A stretch of DNA of 64,000 bases. It comes from Candidatus Tectomicrobia bacterium (GTDB lineage Bacteria > UBA8248). The stretch is from the NCBI GenBank assembly GCA_016192135.1, contig JACPUR010000019.1, positions 159,291 to 223,290 of the forward strand, read 5' to 3'. Position numbers and translations under genes: made by a program. Below, one piece after another: positions 49,383 to 58,587 of the stretch. The notes under the pieces are model-generated. The model was given only the letters and a program-made list of their open reading frames with translations. It had not been told where the DNA came from and ran no database searches. The first letter of the stretch is position 1. Every line of letters begins with the position of its first letter.

Positions 49383-50621
49383 CTACAGGAACCGCGCCAG
49401 CACCTGGTTGGCGAGGAGGGTGCCCCGGGAGGTGAGGCGGATGGCCCCGTTCTCCCGCTCCAGGAGGCCGCCCCGGCCGAGCTCCTCGAACAGCGCGCCG
49501 AAGGCCTCCTCCGGGTCCGCCCCGCAGGCGCGGGCGACCTCGCCGAGGGAGACGCCCTCCCTGAGCCGCAGGCCCAGCATGAGGGCCTCTCCCATGGCCT
49601 TGGCCGGATCCCCGACGATCTCCTCCCCCGAGGTCGGATCTTCCGCCTGCGCCTGGTAGACATCGGGCCGGGCGTGGTTCCAGACGCGCTTGTTCCCGAC
49701 GAAAGAATGCGCCCCGGCGCCCAGGCCCAGGTACTCCCCGCGCTTCCAGTAGTTGAGGTTGTGGCGGCAGCGGCGGCCGGGCCGGGCGAAGTTGCTGATC
49801 TCGTAGCGCTCGAAGCCCGCCCGCGCCAGGAGCCTGTCGCGCATCCGCCACATGGCGAGGGCCGTCTCCTCGTCCGGGAGGCCGCGCAGCTCGCCCCGGC
49901 CGTGCAGGGCGTGGAAGGCGGTGCCCGGCTCGATGGTGAGCTCGTAGGCCGAGAGGTGCTCGGGGCCCAGGGCGAGGGCCGCCTCGATGTCGGCCCGGGC
50001 GGCCTCCACCGTCTGGAACGGGATGCCGAACATGAGGTCCAGCGAGACGTTGTCGAAGCCCGCCGCGCGCGCCGCGCGGAAGGCGGCCCGGGCCTCCTCC
50101 CCCGTGTGGACGCGGTCGAGGCGGCGCAGGGCCTCGTCGTCGAAGGACTGGACCCCGACGCTGATCCGGTTCACCCCCGCCGCGCGCAGGGCGGCGAAGC
50201 GCGCCGCGTCGGCGGCCCCGGGGTTGGCCTCGGCCGTGACCTCGGCGTCCGGCGCGAAGCGGAAGAGCCGGCGCAGGGCATCCAGCAACCGCGCCGTCTC
50301 CCCGGGGGGCATGAGGGAGGGGGTCCCCCCACCGAAGAAGACGGTCTCGACGCGCCTGCCCCCGAGGCCCAGGGTGCGGCTCCGGCCCTCCGCCTCGCGG
50401 ATGAGCGCGTCCGCGTAGCGGGCGGCCCAGTCCTCCCCGGCTCGGCCGAGGGCGATGAGGCCGTCGAGGGCGTAGGAGTTGAAGTCGCAGTAGCCGCACT
50501 TGGCGAGGCAGAAGGGGATGTGGACGTAGACCGAGAGGGGGGCTTCCCGCGGCGGGCCGCCGGGGAGGCTTCCGGGGGCCGGGCGGGAGCCGGCCCGCTG
50601 GTTCTTCTCCGCTCGCGGCAT
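49383..50621 (-). CDS. hemW: Radical SAM heme chaperone HemW
   Basis: 412 residues. Radical SAM cysteines C38, C42 and C45 in HIPFCLAKCGYCDFNSYA, with the HemW-typical CxxxCxxC. Then VETVFFGGGTPSLMPP, VTAEANPGAADAARF, ISVGVQSFDDEALRRLDRVH, DLMFGIPFQT and HLSAYELTIEPGTAFH. The HemW C-terminal domain has RYEISNFARPGRRCRHNLNYW and LGLGAGAHSF. HemW binds heme and is not the oxygen-independent HemN oxidase, which lacks this C-terminus. Monocistronic, divergent from the sigma-54 regulator. Confidence 0.93.
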   Translation of the reverse strand: MPRAEKNQRAGSRPAPGSLPGGPPREAPLSVYVHIPFCLAKCGYCDFNSYALDGLIALGRAGEDWAARYADALIREAEGRSRTLGLGGRRVETVFFGGGTPSLMPPGETARLLDALRRLFRFAPDAEVTAEANPGAADAARFAALRAAGVNRISVGVQSFDDEALRRLDRVHTGEEARAAFRAARAAGFDNVSLDLMFGIPFQTVEAARADIEAALALGPEHLSAYELTIEPGTAFHALHGRGELRGLPDEETALAMWRMRDRLLARAGFERYEISNFARPGRRCRHNLNYWKRGEYLGLGAGAHSFVGNKRVWNHARPDVYQAQAEDPTSGEEIVGDPAKAMGEALMLGLRLREGVSLGEVARACGADPEEAFGALFEELGRGGLLERENGAIRLTSRGTLLANQVLARFL

Positions 50622-50705
50622 GTTGGGGAACCCCTTGATTTATCTCCGCGGAGCGCCGCGTTTTCCGCGGCGGGCCCGGTGAGAATGCATGGAGAAGGCA
50701 AACCT

Positions 50706-50714
50706 TGCTATATT
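50706..50714 (+). promoter_or_regulatory. Extended -10 element before the sigma-54 regulator
   Basis: TGCTATATT: a TG one base before TATATT, 51 bases upstream of the GTG start. No -35 match is evident. The same TGCTA shape is at 53894 and 57292. Confidence 0.35.
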
Positions 50715-50764
50715 CGGGCTTCCGGTTTCATATTCGCTAAAAAGCGGCCGAGGAGCCAACCGCC

Positions 50765-52339
<1,575 letters not shown>

Positions 52340-52474
52340 CGTCCCCCGCCCGGTTGGCCGGGTTCGAGCTTCCCCAGCTTCGAGAATTGCGTCCATCCGG
52401 CTCCGAAATATCCAGGCACTCCTGATTTTCGCCCCCATGTGACGGTTTTCCTCATCTCCTATATAACGATATGT

Positions 52475-52547
52475 CGTAAATTATCTCAATTTCGTGTCAC
52501 TCTCCAAGCACTTCCAATTGTCCGCTCGCCGAAAATTCGACGTAAAT
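52475..52547 (+). promoter_or_regulatory. Candidate upstream activator sites
   Basis: CGTAAAT occurs at 52475-52481 and again at 52541-52547, 66 bases apart, about six helical turns. They lie 109 and 43 bases upstream of the sigma-54 promoter, in an AT-rich patch, where an enhancer-binding protein would bind. No dyad was proven. The rest of 52340-52580 holds no recognised gene. Confidence 0.3.
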
Positions 52548-52583
52548 ATTTGATTTTAATGATATTAGGGTATCGGATGTCTT

Positions 52584-52599
52584 TGGCACAATGGTTGCT
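52584..52599 (+). promoter_or_regulatory. Sigma-54 promoter
   Basis: TGGCAC (52584-52589), five bases, TTGCT (52595-52599): a full match to TGGCAC-N5-TTGCW with the invariant GG and GC eleven bases apart centre to centre. Transcription would start near 52611, about 70 bases before the first small gene. Confidence 0.85.
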
Positions 52600-52678
52600 T
52601 TAGATGAAATCGCTGTGGATTTCCGTGGTTTTCCCGGCGCCGTCTGCCGCCGGTGAGAAGGAAAGGAGAAAAGGCATC

Positions 52679-52888
52679 ATGGACTTTCTGGTTGGATTGC
52701 TGGTTCTGGCGGTCCCCACGCTGGCCCTGGGGGTCATCCTCCGGAGGCGGCAGGAACTGGTGGGCCTCGGCCTCCGCCCCTACCGAGAGGGGGAGGTCCG
52801 CCCCTGGGAGACGGAGGCGGTGAGGCGCGCCGACCGGCGGCGGATCAACGCCCTGCTCGAGGAAGAGCTCATCCGCCGGGCCGCGTGA
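52679..52888 (+). CDS. Small single-span membrane protein, first gene of the sigma-54 operon
   Basis: 69 residues from ATG 52679, with AAGGAG about ten bases upstream. One N-terminal helix (FLVGLLVLAVPTLALGVIL), then a charged cytoplasmic tail RRRQELVGLGLRPYREGEVR with PWETEAVRRADRRRINALLE. By the positive-inside rule the tail is cytoplasmic. The family was not recognised. A longer start at 52604 would add 25 residues but sits only a few bases after the promoter, so it cannot be used by that transcript. Confidence 0.65.
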   Translation: MDFLVGLLVLAVPTLALGVILRRRQELVGLGLRPYREGEVRPWETEAVRRADRRRINALLEEELIRRAA

Positions 52889-52900
52889 GGGAGGCAGAGA

Positions 52901-53035
52901 ATGGATTTCGTGGTCGCCGCCGTTGTTCTGGGTTTTCCGGTGATGCTTTACGCGCTCCTCTTCACGGGACCGCGGAGACACCCCGCCGAGACGTCCCGGC
53001 AGGACGAAGGGAAGGCCGAGCGGCGGGCGGCTTAG
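52901..53035 (+). CDS. Tiny membrane protein, second gene of the sigma-54 operon
   Basis: 44 residues: MDFVVAAVVLGFPVMLYALL forms the membrane helix and FTGPRRHPAETSRQDEGKAE with RRAA is a charged tail. GGGAGG lies seven bases before the ATG. Like its neighbour upstream it starts MDF and ends RRAA, so the two may be diverged duplicates. Function unknown; not recognised. Confidence 0.6.
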   Translation: MDFVVAAVVLGFPVMLYALLFTGPRRHPAETSRQDEGKAERRAA

Positions 53036-53051
53036 CCGGGGAGATGCGTCC

Positions 53052-53216
53052 ATGACGTTGCTGCTGATGGTGTTTTTCACGGCCGCGTTCATCGCGCTGG
53101 CGATCCTCACCGGCGGGAACGGGAACGATCACGCGGCCGACACCGAGGCCCGCCGGAGGATGCGGGCCCGCCTGGCGCGGGGCGGCTTTCCGGCCGAGGG
53201 CTGGGAAGTCTTTTAG
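53052..53216 (+). CDS. Tiny membrane protein, third gene of the sigma-54 operon
   Basis: 54 residues: helix MTLLLMVFFTAAFIALAILT, then GGNGNDHAADTEARRRMRAR and a C-terminal LARGGFPAEGWEVF. GGGGAG lies eight bases before the ATG. It has the same plan of one helix and a charged tail but no sequence likeness to the other two apart from the Arg-rich stretch. Function unknown. Confidence 0.55.
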   Translation: MTLLLMVFFTAAFIALAILTGGNGNDHAADTEARRRMRARLARGGFPAEGWEVF

Positions 53217-53257
53217 GGGGCCCGAGGGCGCCCTTTGGATTGGAGGCTGAAGAGCCG

Positions 53258-53752
53258 ATGTATACGCATGTACTGATTCCACTGGACGGGTCGAAAGCGG
53301 CCGAGGCCTCCGTGAAGGAGGCCGTCCGCATGGCTCCGGCCATCCGGTCCGTTCATCTGCTGATGGTGGACGAGCCCGTCCGCAGCTCGATCCGGCTGGA
53401 CGGCTACGTCCTGTACGTGGACCAGTGGTACCGGATCCGCCGCGAGATGGCCGAGGACTACCTGCGCCCCATCGCCGAGGAGCTCAGGAAGGCGGGCTTG
53501 TCCGTCACCCAGTCCGTCCAGTTCGGCGAGGCCGGGGCGGCCATCGCCAAGGCGGCCGAGAACCTGAAGGTGGAACTCGTCCTGCTCGGCGGCGAGGAAG
53601 GCGGGTGGTTCCGGCGTCCCACGGGGCTGGCCGGGCTCGCCCCCCGGATCGTGCGGAGGGTCAAGGCGGCCGTCCTGACGGTTCGGGAAGCAGACATTCG
53701 CGCGGCCGAGGACCAAGCGCCGCAGGAGGTCCGCGTCACCCAGGCCGCCTAG
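53258..53752 (+). CDS. Universal stress protein (UspA family)
   Basis: 164 residues. MYTHVLIPLDGSKAAEASVKEA is the canonical UspA start. VELVLLGGEEGGWFRRPTGLAGLAPRIVRRVKAAVLTV corresponds to the G-2x-G-9x-G-(S/T) ATP-binding run, but it is modified, with Ala-Pro where G-S-V/T is usual. ATP binding is therefore uncertain. It is the last gene of the sigma-54-controlled unit, 41 bases after the third micro-protein. Usps are induced under starvation and respiratory or membrane stress. Confidence 0.9.
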   Translation: MYTHVLIPLDGSKAAEASVKEAVRMAPAIRSVHLLMVDEPVRSSIRLDGYVLYVDQWYRIRREMAEDYLRPIAEELRKAGLSVTQSVQFGEAGAAIAKAAENLKVELVLLGGEEGGWFRRPTGLAGLAPRIVRRVKAAVLTVREADIRAAEDQAPQEVRVTQAA

Positions 53753-53893
53753 GCCCGACATTCGAAATCCTGCCGCGGCTACTTCCAACGCCGCGCTTCC
53801 ATGCCTCCCTCCCCGGCGGCCTCGCCATCCGGCACCGGACCGCCGGGGAGGGATTCCTCTCTTCTCCCCCTATGCGTTTCGCCCCGGCCCCTG

Positions 53894-53902
53894 TGCTAGG
53901 AT
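53894..53902 (+). promoter_or_regulatory. Extended -10 element before the ATP-grasp gene
   Basis: TGCTAGGAT, TG one base before TAGGAT, 47 bases upstream of the start at 53950. No convincing -35. Confidence 0.35.
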
Positions 53903-53949
53903 GGCCCCTCTCCGCGGCCGCGCCTTTTTTCCCCATCGCCGGAGGACGG

Positions 53950-54831
53950 ATGCGGCTCGTCATGCTCTGCCGGGACCCGCGGCTCTACAGCGTGCGCCGG
54001 CTGGCCGAGGCCGCCGGGGCGCGCGGGCACGCGGTCCGGGTTCTCGAGCCCTACCGCTTCAGCCTCGGGCTGGGCGGCGGGCGGCTCTCCCTCCGCTACG
54101 CGAGCCGGCCCTTCGGCGGGGCCGACCTCTTCCTGCCCCGCCTGGGGGCCGGCATCTCCGAGCACTCCCTCGCACTCCTTCGCCACCTCCACGCGGCGCG
54201 CTTCCTCGTCATCAACTCGCCGGCTTCCATCGAGATCGCGCGCGACAAGCTGCGCACCCTCCAGCTCCTCGCGGGCCGGGGCCTGCCCGTCCCCCGCACC
54301 GCCTTCGCGCCCGACCCGGCCCGGCTCGATGAGGCCCTCAGTGCGGTGGGAGGCCCCCCGGCCGTCCTGAAGCCCCCACGCGGCACCCAGGGCAAGGGCG
54401 TCACCCTCGCGGCGAGCCGCGAGGAGGCCCGCGCCGTGGCCGAGTTCATGTGGAGCCTAGAGCGCGAGGTGCTCGTGCAGGAGTACGTGCCGAGGGGGAG
54501 GAAGGGCGACCTGCGCCTCCTCGTGGTGGGGGGCGGGGTCGCCGGGGCGGTCCGGCGCCGGGCGGCCCGGGGGGAGTTCCGATCGAACCTCCATCAGGGC
54601 GGGAGCGCCGCCCGCGCCCGGCCCTCGAAGGAGGCCCGGGAGCTGGCCCTGCGCGCGGCGGCGCTGTGCGGCCTCGAGATCGCGGGCGTCGACCTGCTCG
54701 AATCGGAGCGCGGCCTCCTGGTTCTCGAGGTGAACGCGGCCCCCGGCTTCGAGGCCATCGAGCAGTCGGGCGGCGGGGACATCGCCTCCCGCATCGTCTC
54801 CCATCTGGAAGGGCGCGTTCCGAAGGCGTGA
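53950..54831 (+). CDS. ATP-grasp family ligase (RimK-like)
   Basis: 293 residues from ATG 53950, with GGAGG four bases before. MRLVMLCRDPRLYSVRRLAE begins a RimK-type N-terminal domain. INSPASIEIARDKLRTLQLLAGRGLPVPRT marks the start of the ATP-grasp fold. KPPRGTQGKGVTLA is the glycine loop, VLVQEYVPRGRKGDLRLLVV carries the Mg-binding region, and VLEVNAAPGFEAIEQ ends it (Glu-x-Asn). Relatives add glutamate to ribosomal S6 (RimK), to coenzyme F420 or to lysine-carrier proteins (LysX). Neither partner is near, so the acceptor is unknown. proA follows but after a repeat. Confidence 0.85.
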   Translation: MRLVMLCRDPRLYSVRRLAEAAGARGHAVRVLEPYRFSLGLGGGRLSLRYASRPFGGADLFLPRLGAGISEHSLALLRHLHAARFLVINSPASIEIARDKLRTLQLLAGRGLPVPRTAFAPDPARLDEALSAVGGPPAVLKPPRGTQGKGVTLAASREEARAVAEFMWSLEREVLVQEYVPRGRKGDLRLLVVGGGVAGAVRRRAARGEFRSNLHQGGSAARARPSKEARELALRAAALCGLEIAGVDLLESERGLLVLEVNAAPGFEAIEQSGGGDIASRIVSHLEGRVPKA

Positions 54832-54918
54832 GTTTGCCGGGCCCGGCGGACGGCTTCTATAATCGCCGGGGCGGTACGTCTCGCACCGACCGTTGCGGCT
54901 GTTTTGAAATGGTTTGCC

Positions 54919-55006
54919 TGTCATTCCGAGCGCAGCGAGGAATCTGCTTTTCGGTTGTAAGCCTTACAAGCAGATTCCTCGGTCGCGGTGCTCCCTCGGA
55001 ATGACA
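54919..55006. repeat. TGTCATTC palindrome, single unit
   Basis: Arms TGTCATTCCGAGCGCAGCGA (from 54919) and CTCCCTCGGAATGACA (to 55006), with inner pairing of GAATCTGCTT with AAGCAGATTC. It is the same family as 37129-37314 but with one nested unit only. It lies between the ATP-grasp gene and proA. Confidence 0.8.
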
Positions 55007-55062
55007 ATGAGCGCGAACGAGCGGGGAATGCCGCTCGTGCTGCTGATTTCCGGGAGGCGAAA

Positions 55063-56370
55063 ATGTCCGGCATCGACGCAATCTGCGCGCGGGCGCGGGA
55101 GGCCTCGCTGGCGCTGGCTCCCCTCCCGGGGGAGGCCCGGGACGCCGCCCTTCGCGCCATGGCCGAGGCCGTGGAGAAGGGGGCGGAGGCCATCCTCGCC
55201 GCCAACGCCGGGGACGTGGAGGCCTCGCGGGGCCAGATCCCGCTTCCCCTCCTCAAGCGCCTCGGGCTCGACGCGGCCAAGGTGCGCCAGATGGCCGAGG
55301 GCGTACGCGCGGTGGCCGCCCTGCCCGATCCGGTGGGGCGGGTCACCCTGGGCACCCTGCTGGACGAGGGCCTGAGGCTCCGCCGCGTCACCTGCCCCAT
55401 CGGGGTCATCGCCGCCGTCTTCGAGTCGCGCCCGGACGCCCTGGTCCAGATCGCCTCCCTCTGCCTCAAGGCCGGGAACGCCTCCATCCTGAAGGGGGGG
55501 CGCGAGGCGGCCCGCACGAACCGGGTCCTGGCGGACCTCCTGGGCGAGGCGGCCGCCCGGCAAGAGGGCGTCCCCCGGGCCGCGCTCCAGCTCCTCGAGG
55601 CCCGGGAGGAGGTGGAGGCCCTGCTCGCGCGGGACGACGCCATCGACCTCATCGTCCCCCGGGGGAGCAACGAGTTCGTCCGCCACATCAAGGCGCGCTC
55701 GCGCATCCCGGTGCTGGGCCACGCGGACGGCGTCTGCCATCTATACGTGGACCGCGCGGCCGACATCGGCATGGCGGTGGCCCTCGCCGTGGACGCCAAG
55801 ACGCAGTACGCGGCGGTGTGCAACGCCATCGAGACCCTCCTGGTGCACCGGGAGGCGGCCCCCGCCTTCCTGCCCCGGGCGGCCGGGGCGCTGCGGGCGA
55901 AGGGGGTGGAGCTGCGCGGCTGCGAGCGGACCCGGGCCATCCTGCGGGACGCCCTGCCCGCGAGCGAGGCGGACTGGAAGACGGAGTACCTCGACCTCGT
56001 CCTCTCCGTCCGGGTGGTGGACGATCTCGGCGAGGCCATCGCCCACATCAACCGCTACGGCTCCCGCCACACCGACGCCATCGTGACGGGGGACGCCGCC
56101 GCCGCGCGCGAGTTCATGCGGCGGGTGGACGCCGCCAGCGTCATGTGGAACGCCTCCACCCGCTTCGCCGACGGCTTCCGCTACGGCTTCGGGGCCGAGG
56201 TCGGCATCGCCACCGATAAGATCCACGCCCGGGGGCCGGTGGGCCTCGAGGGCCTGGTGACCTACAAGTACCAGGTCGAGGGAGAGGGCCACTGCGTCGC
56301 CGAGTACGACGGCGAGGGGGCCCGCCCCTTCCTGCACCGCCCCCTGCCGCCGGAACCGGGAACGAAATAA
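55063..56370 (+). CDS. proA: Gamma-glutamyl phosphate reductase
   Basis: 435 residues, GGGAGG upstream. Second step of proline synthesis: reduces glutamyl-5-phosphate to the semialdehyde with NADPH. PIGVIAAVFESRPDALVQIASL, LKGGREAARTN and the catalytic Cys in TQYAAVCNAIETLLVH (about 253) are present. YGSRHTDAIVTGD and ASVMWNASTRFADGFRYGFGAEVGI follow, then ARGPVGLEGLVTYKY. The fold is aldehyde-dehydrogenase-like. proB is not adjacent, unlike in many bacteria. Confidence 0.96.
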   Translation: MSGIDAICARAREASLALAPLPGEARDAALRAMAEAVEKGAEAILAANAGDVEASRGQIPLPLLKRLGLDAAKVRQMAEGVRAVAALPDPVGRVTLGTLLDEGLRLRRVTCPIGVIAAVFESRPDALVQIASLCLKAGNASILKGGREAARTNRVLADLLGEAAARQEGVPRAALQLLEAREEVEALLARDDAIDLIVPRGSNEFVRHIKARSRIPVLGHADGVCHLYVDRAADIGMAVALAVDAKTQYAAVCNAIETLLVHREAAPAFLPRAAGALRAKGVELRGCERTRAILRDALPASEADWKTEYLDLVLSVRVVDDLGEAIAHINRYGSRHTDAIVTGDAAAAREFMRRVDAASVMWNASTRFADGFRYGFGAEVGIATDKIHARGPVGLEGLVTYKYQVEGEGHCVAEYDGEGARPFLHRPLPPEPGTK

Positions 56371-56385
56371 CGGGTTATCATTTTT

Positions 56386-56459
56386 CCGTAGGGGCGAACC
56401 TCGTGTTCGCCCCGGGCGCGCCTGCCGGGAAAGGGCGATGGCAAGCATCGCCCCCGCGG
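56386..56459. repeat. Composite GTAGGGGCG-type element, orientation 1
   Basis: Module A at 56388-56413 (GTAGGGGCGAACC with GTTCGCCCC) and module B at 56433-56456 (GGGCGATGGC with GCATCGCCCC). The same two modules in reverse-complement order and orientation are at 59883-59943. Confidence 0.75.
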
Positions 56460-56520
56460 AACCCTTCACGGTCATCCAAGCCGCTCTCGCCTGCCCCGTC
56501 CGGCCGGGAAGGAGATCCGC

Positions 56521-56841
56521 GTGCACCGCATCTTCCTGGCGGCCTTCCTCGTGGGGGCCGGGTTTTTGCTCACCTTCATGCTCGCGCACCGCCCGGCGGT
56601 TCAGGGGCCCGCCCCGGCGCCGGGCCCGGGGGCGGCCGTCTTCCGGGAGGTCTGCGCCTCCTGTCACGGCCCCCAGGGCGAGGGGATGGCGGGCCTCGCC
56701 CCGCCCATGCGGGGGCGGAACCTCTCCGTGGCCGAGGTCAAGGAGATCGTCCAGAAGGGCCGGGGCCGGATGCCCCCCCTCCCGGGGGTCCGGGGGGAGG
56801 CCCTCGAGAACGTGGCGCGCTTCGTCTCGGAGATGCGGTAG
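56521..56841 (+). CDS. Membrane-anchored class I cytochrome c
   Basis: 106 residues from a GTG. One N-terminal helix (IFLAAFLVGAGFLLTFML) holds it to the membrane, and a Pro/Ala linker follows. The heme motif is VCASCHGPQGEG (C46-x-x-C49-H50), with the distal Met in GRGRMPPLPG. ALENVARFVSEM is the C-terminal helix. At about 80 residues in its folded part it is like cytochrome c-551/cbb3 CcoP-type single domains, and moves electrons in the periplasm. A partner oxidase may be the one encoded at the right edge, but it is not adjacent. Confidence 0.85.
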   Translation: MHRIFLAAFLVGAGFLLTFMLAHRPAVQGPAPAPGPGAAVFREVCASCHGPQGEGMAGLAPPMRGRNLSVAEVKEIVQKGRGRMPPLPGVRGEALENVARFVSEMR

Positions 56842-56969
56842 GAAAGCCCCGAATCCCGCTTGTTCCCGGCTGTTTTCCTCAAAAATCCGGTATGCATGAA
56901 AGTGCGCGAAATTGCGGTAGCGGGCGGCGGGCGGGGAGGGGGTATCTTACCGAGGGGCGGGGCACGCCC

Positions 56970-56998
56970 GCAGGGGCGGGTTTGAAACCCGCCCCTAC
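56970..56998. repeat. GTAGGGGCG-type palindrome
   Basis: 29 bases: arms GCAGGGGCGGGTTT and AAACCCGCCCCTAC around one base. Elsewhere in the 515-base gap before corA (56842-57356) only the -10-like element at 57292 was noticed; a weak frame in it has no support. Confidence 0.75.
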
Positions 56999-57291
56999 GG
57001 AACGGGCGCGCCGGATGCCCGCCGCGCGAAGTCTCGCGAATGGAGGGGAAAAGCCCATGGTTTTCGCCGGGAGGAGAAGGAGGGCGCAGCGCAAGTAACG
57101 GATAATAACGCTTAGTAAGGGATAAAGAGGGGATAAAGCCCCGTTCTTTTGCGGGAGCCCCCCGCCCCCCGGGAAGAAGCGAGACGCGGGCTTCCGATGT
57201 TTTCCGGCGGTTTCCGGGGAAATTACGGGGAATTCCGGCAGGAAAATAAATCGGAACGGGGGCGGCGGCGGGATTACTTTCTTTCGCCCTG

Positions 57292-57300
57292 TGCTAGCAT
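57292..57300 (+). promoter_or_regulatory. Extended -10 element before corA
   Basis: TGCTAGCAT, TG one base before TAGCAT, 57 bases upstream of the corA start, just after an AT-richer stretch. No good -35 match. Confidence 0.35.
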
Positions 57301-57356
57301 GGGCCTTCCCGCCCGAAAAAAACGCCCCGATTCCCGAGAGCCAGGGGAACGACCGT

Positions 57357-58421
57357 ATGACCATCTTTCCGAAGGGAACGCGGAGAAAGGCCGGCCTCGC
57401 CCCGGGCACCCTGATCCAGATGGCGGAGAAGAAGACCGAGCGCACGGCCGTCCGCGCCCTGGACTATTCGCGGGACGCCCTCGATGAGCGCGAGGTGCTG
57501 GACCCCTCGGAGTGGCGAGCTTTCAAGGAATCGCCCGCCATGACGTGGATCCGGGTGGAGGGCATCCACGAAACCGAGGTGCTCCGGCAGCTGGGCGATG
57601 TCTTCGGCATCCATTCCCTCGTCCTGGAGGACATCCTCCACACCGACCAGCGCCCCAAGGTGGAGGACTACGACGAGTATCTCTACGTCGTGCTGAAGGT
57701 GCTCCTCTACAACGGCGAGGACAAGCGCGTCACCGTCGAGCAGCTCAGCATCGTCCTCGGCCGGAACTTCGTCATCACCTTCGAGGAGAAGGACCGGGGC
57801 CTGTTCAACCCGATCATCAAGCGCATACGCGAGTCCAAGGGCCGGTTCCGCAACCGGGGGGTGGATTATCTCTTCTATGCCCTCGTGGACGTGGCGGTGG
57901 ACCACTACTTCGTGGTCCTGGAGCGCCTGGGGGAGGACATCGAGGAAATCGAGGAGGAGGTCATCGAGTCCCCCACGCCCGAGGTCATGCAGCGCATCTT
58001 CGACGCCCGGATGAACATGCTCATCCTGCGCCGCGCGCTCTTCCCCCTGCGCGACCTGACGAACCTCCTGGTGCGGGACGACTTCCCCCAGATCGGGGAG
58101 GAGATCAAGGTCTATCTCCGCGACGTGTACGACCACGCCGTGCAGCTCATCGAGACGGTGGAGGTTTCGCGCGACATGGTGCAGAACATGGCGGACCTCT
58201 ACCTCTCGGTCATCAACAACCGGATGAACGAGGTCATGAAGGTCCTGACCCTCATCGCCACGATTTTCATCCCCCTGACCTTCATCGCGAGCATCTACGG
58301 GATGAATTTCAAGTACATGCCCGAGCTGGAGTGGCCGGGCGCCTATCACGCCGTCCTGGCCGCCATGGCCGGGATCGGGCTTTTCATGCTGGGCTATTTC
58401 AAGCGGCGCGGCTGGTTCTGA
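57357..58421 (+). CDS. corA: Magnesium/cobalt transporter CorA
   Basis: 354 residues from ATG 57357, AGGGGA upstream. A large cytoplasmic domain (about 1-285) contains DVFGIHSLVLEDILHTDQRP and KVEDYDEYLYVVLKVL, then long helices (LERLGEDIEEIEEEVIESPT). The stalk helix MNEVMKVLTLIATIFIPLTF leads to the pore signature YGMNF (about 317-321) and two membrane helices. The C-terminus KRRGWF gives the basic ring. It takes up magnesium, down the membrane potential, gated by cytoplasmic magnesium. Confidence 0.95.
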   Translation: MTIFPKGTRRKAGLAPGTLIQMAEKKTERTAVRALDYSRDALDEREVLDPSEWRAFKESPAMTWIRVEGIHETEVLRQLGDVFGIHSLVLEDILHTDQRPKVEDYDEYLYVVLKVLLYNGEDKRVTVEQLSIVLGRNFVITFEEKDRGLFNPIIKRIRESKGRFRNRGVDYLFYALVDVAVDHYFVVLERLGEDIEEIEEEVIESPTPEVMQRIFDARMNMLILRRALFPLRDLTNLLVRDDFPQIGEEIKVYLRDVYDHAVQLIETVEVSRDMVQNMADLYLSVINNRMNEVMKVLTLIATIFIPLTFIASIYGMNFKYMPELEWPGAYHAVLAAMAGIGLFMLGYFKRRGWF

Positions 58422-58587
58422 CCCCTCCTGTTTCGTCTTACTTTCGATATCTCCGGCGCATGACTCGGACCGGCGCATCCTGTAGGATGCCGCCGGTTGG
58501 CCCACCCCGCACCACTCCAAGCCGGAGTTCCCGCGTGCTCAGGCTTGGGCGCATGCCGGATTTATTCCCCTGAAGGAGGCGAAGCAG

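Noticed and set aside
56842-57290. Frames in the gap between cytochrome c and corA.
   Set aside because: They run through a palindromic repeat, change composition along their length and show no ribosome site or family motif.
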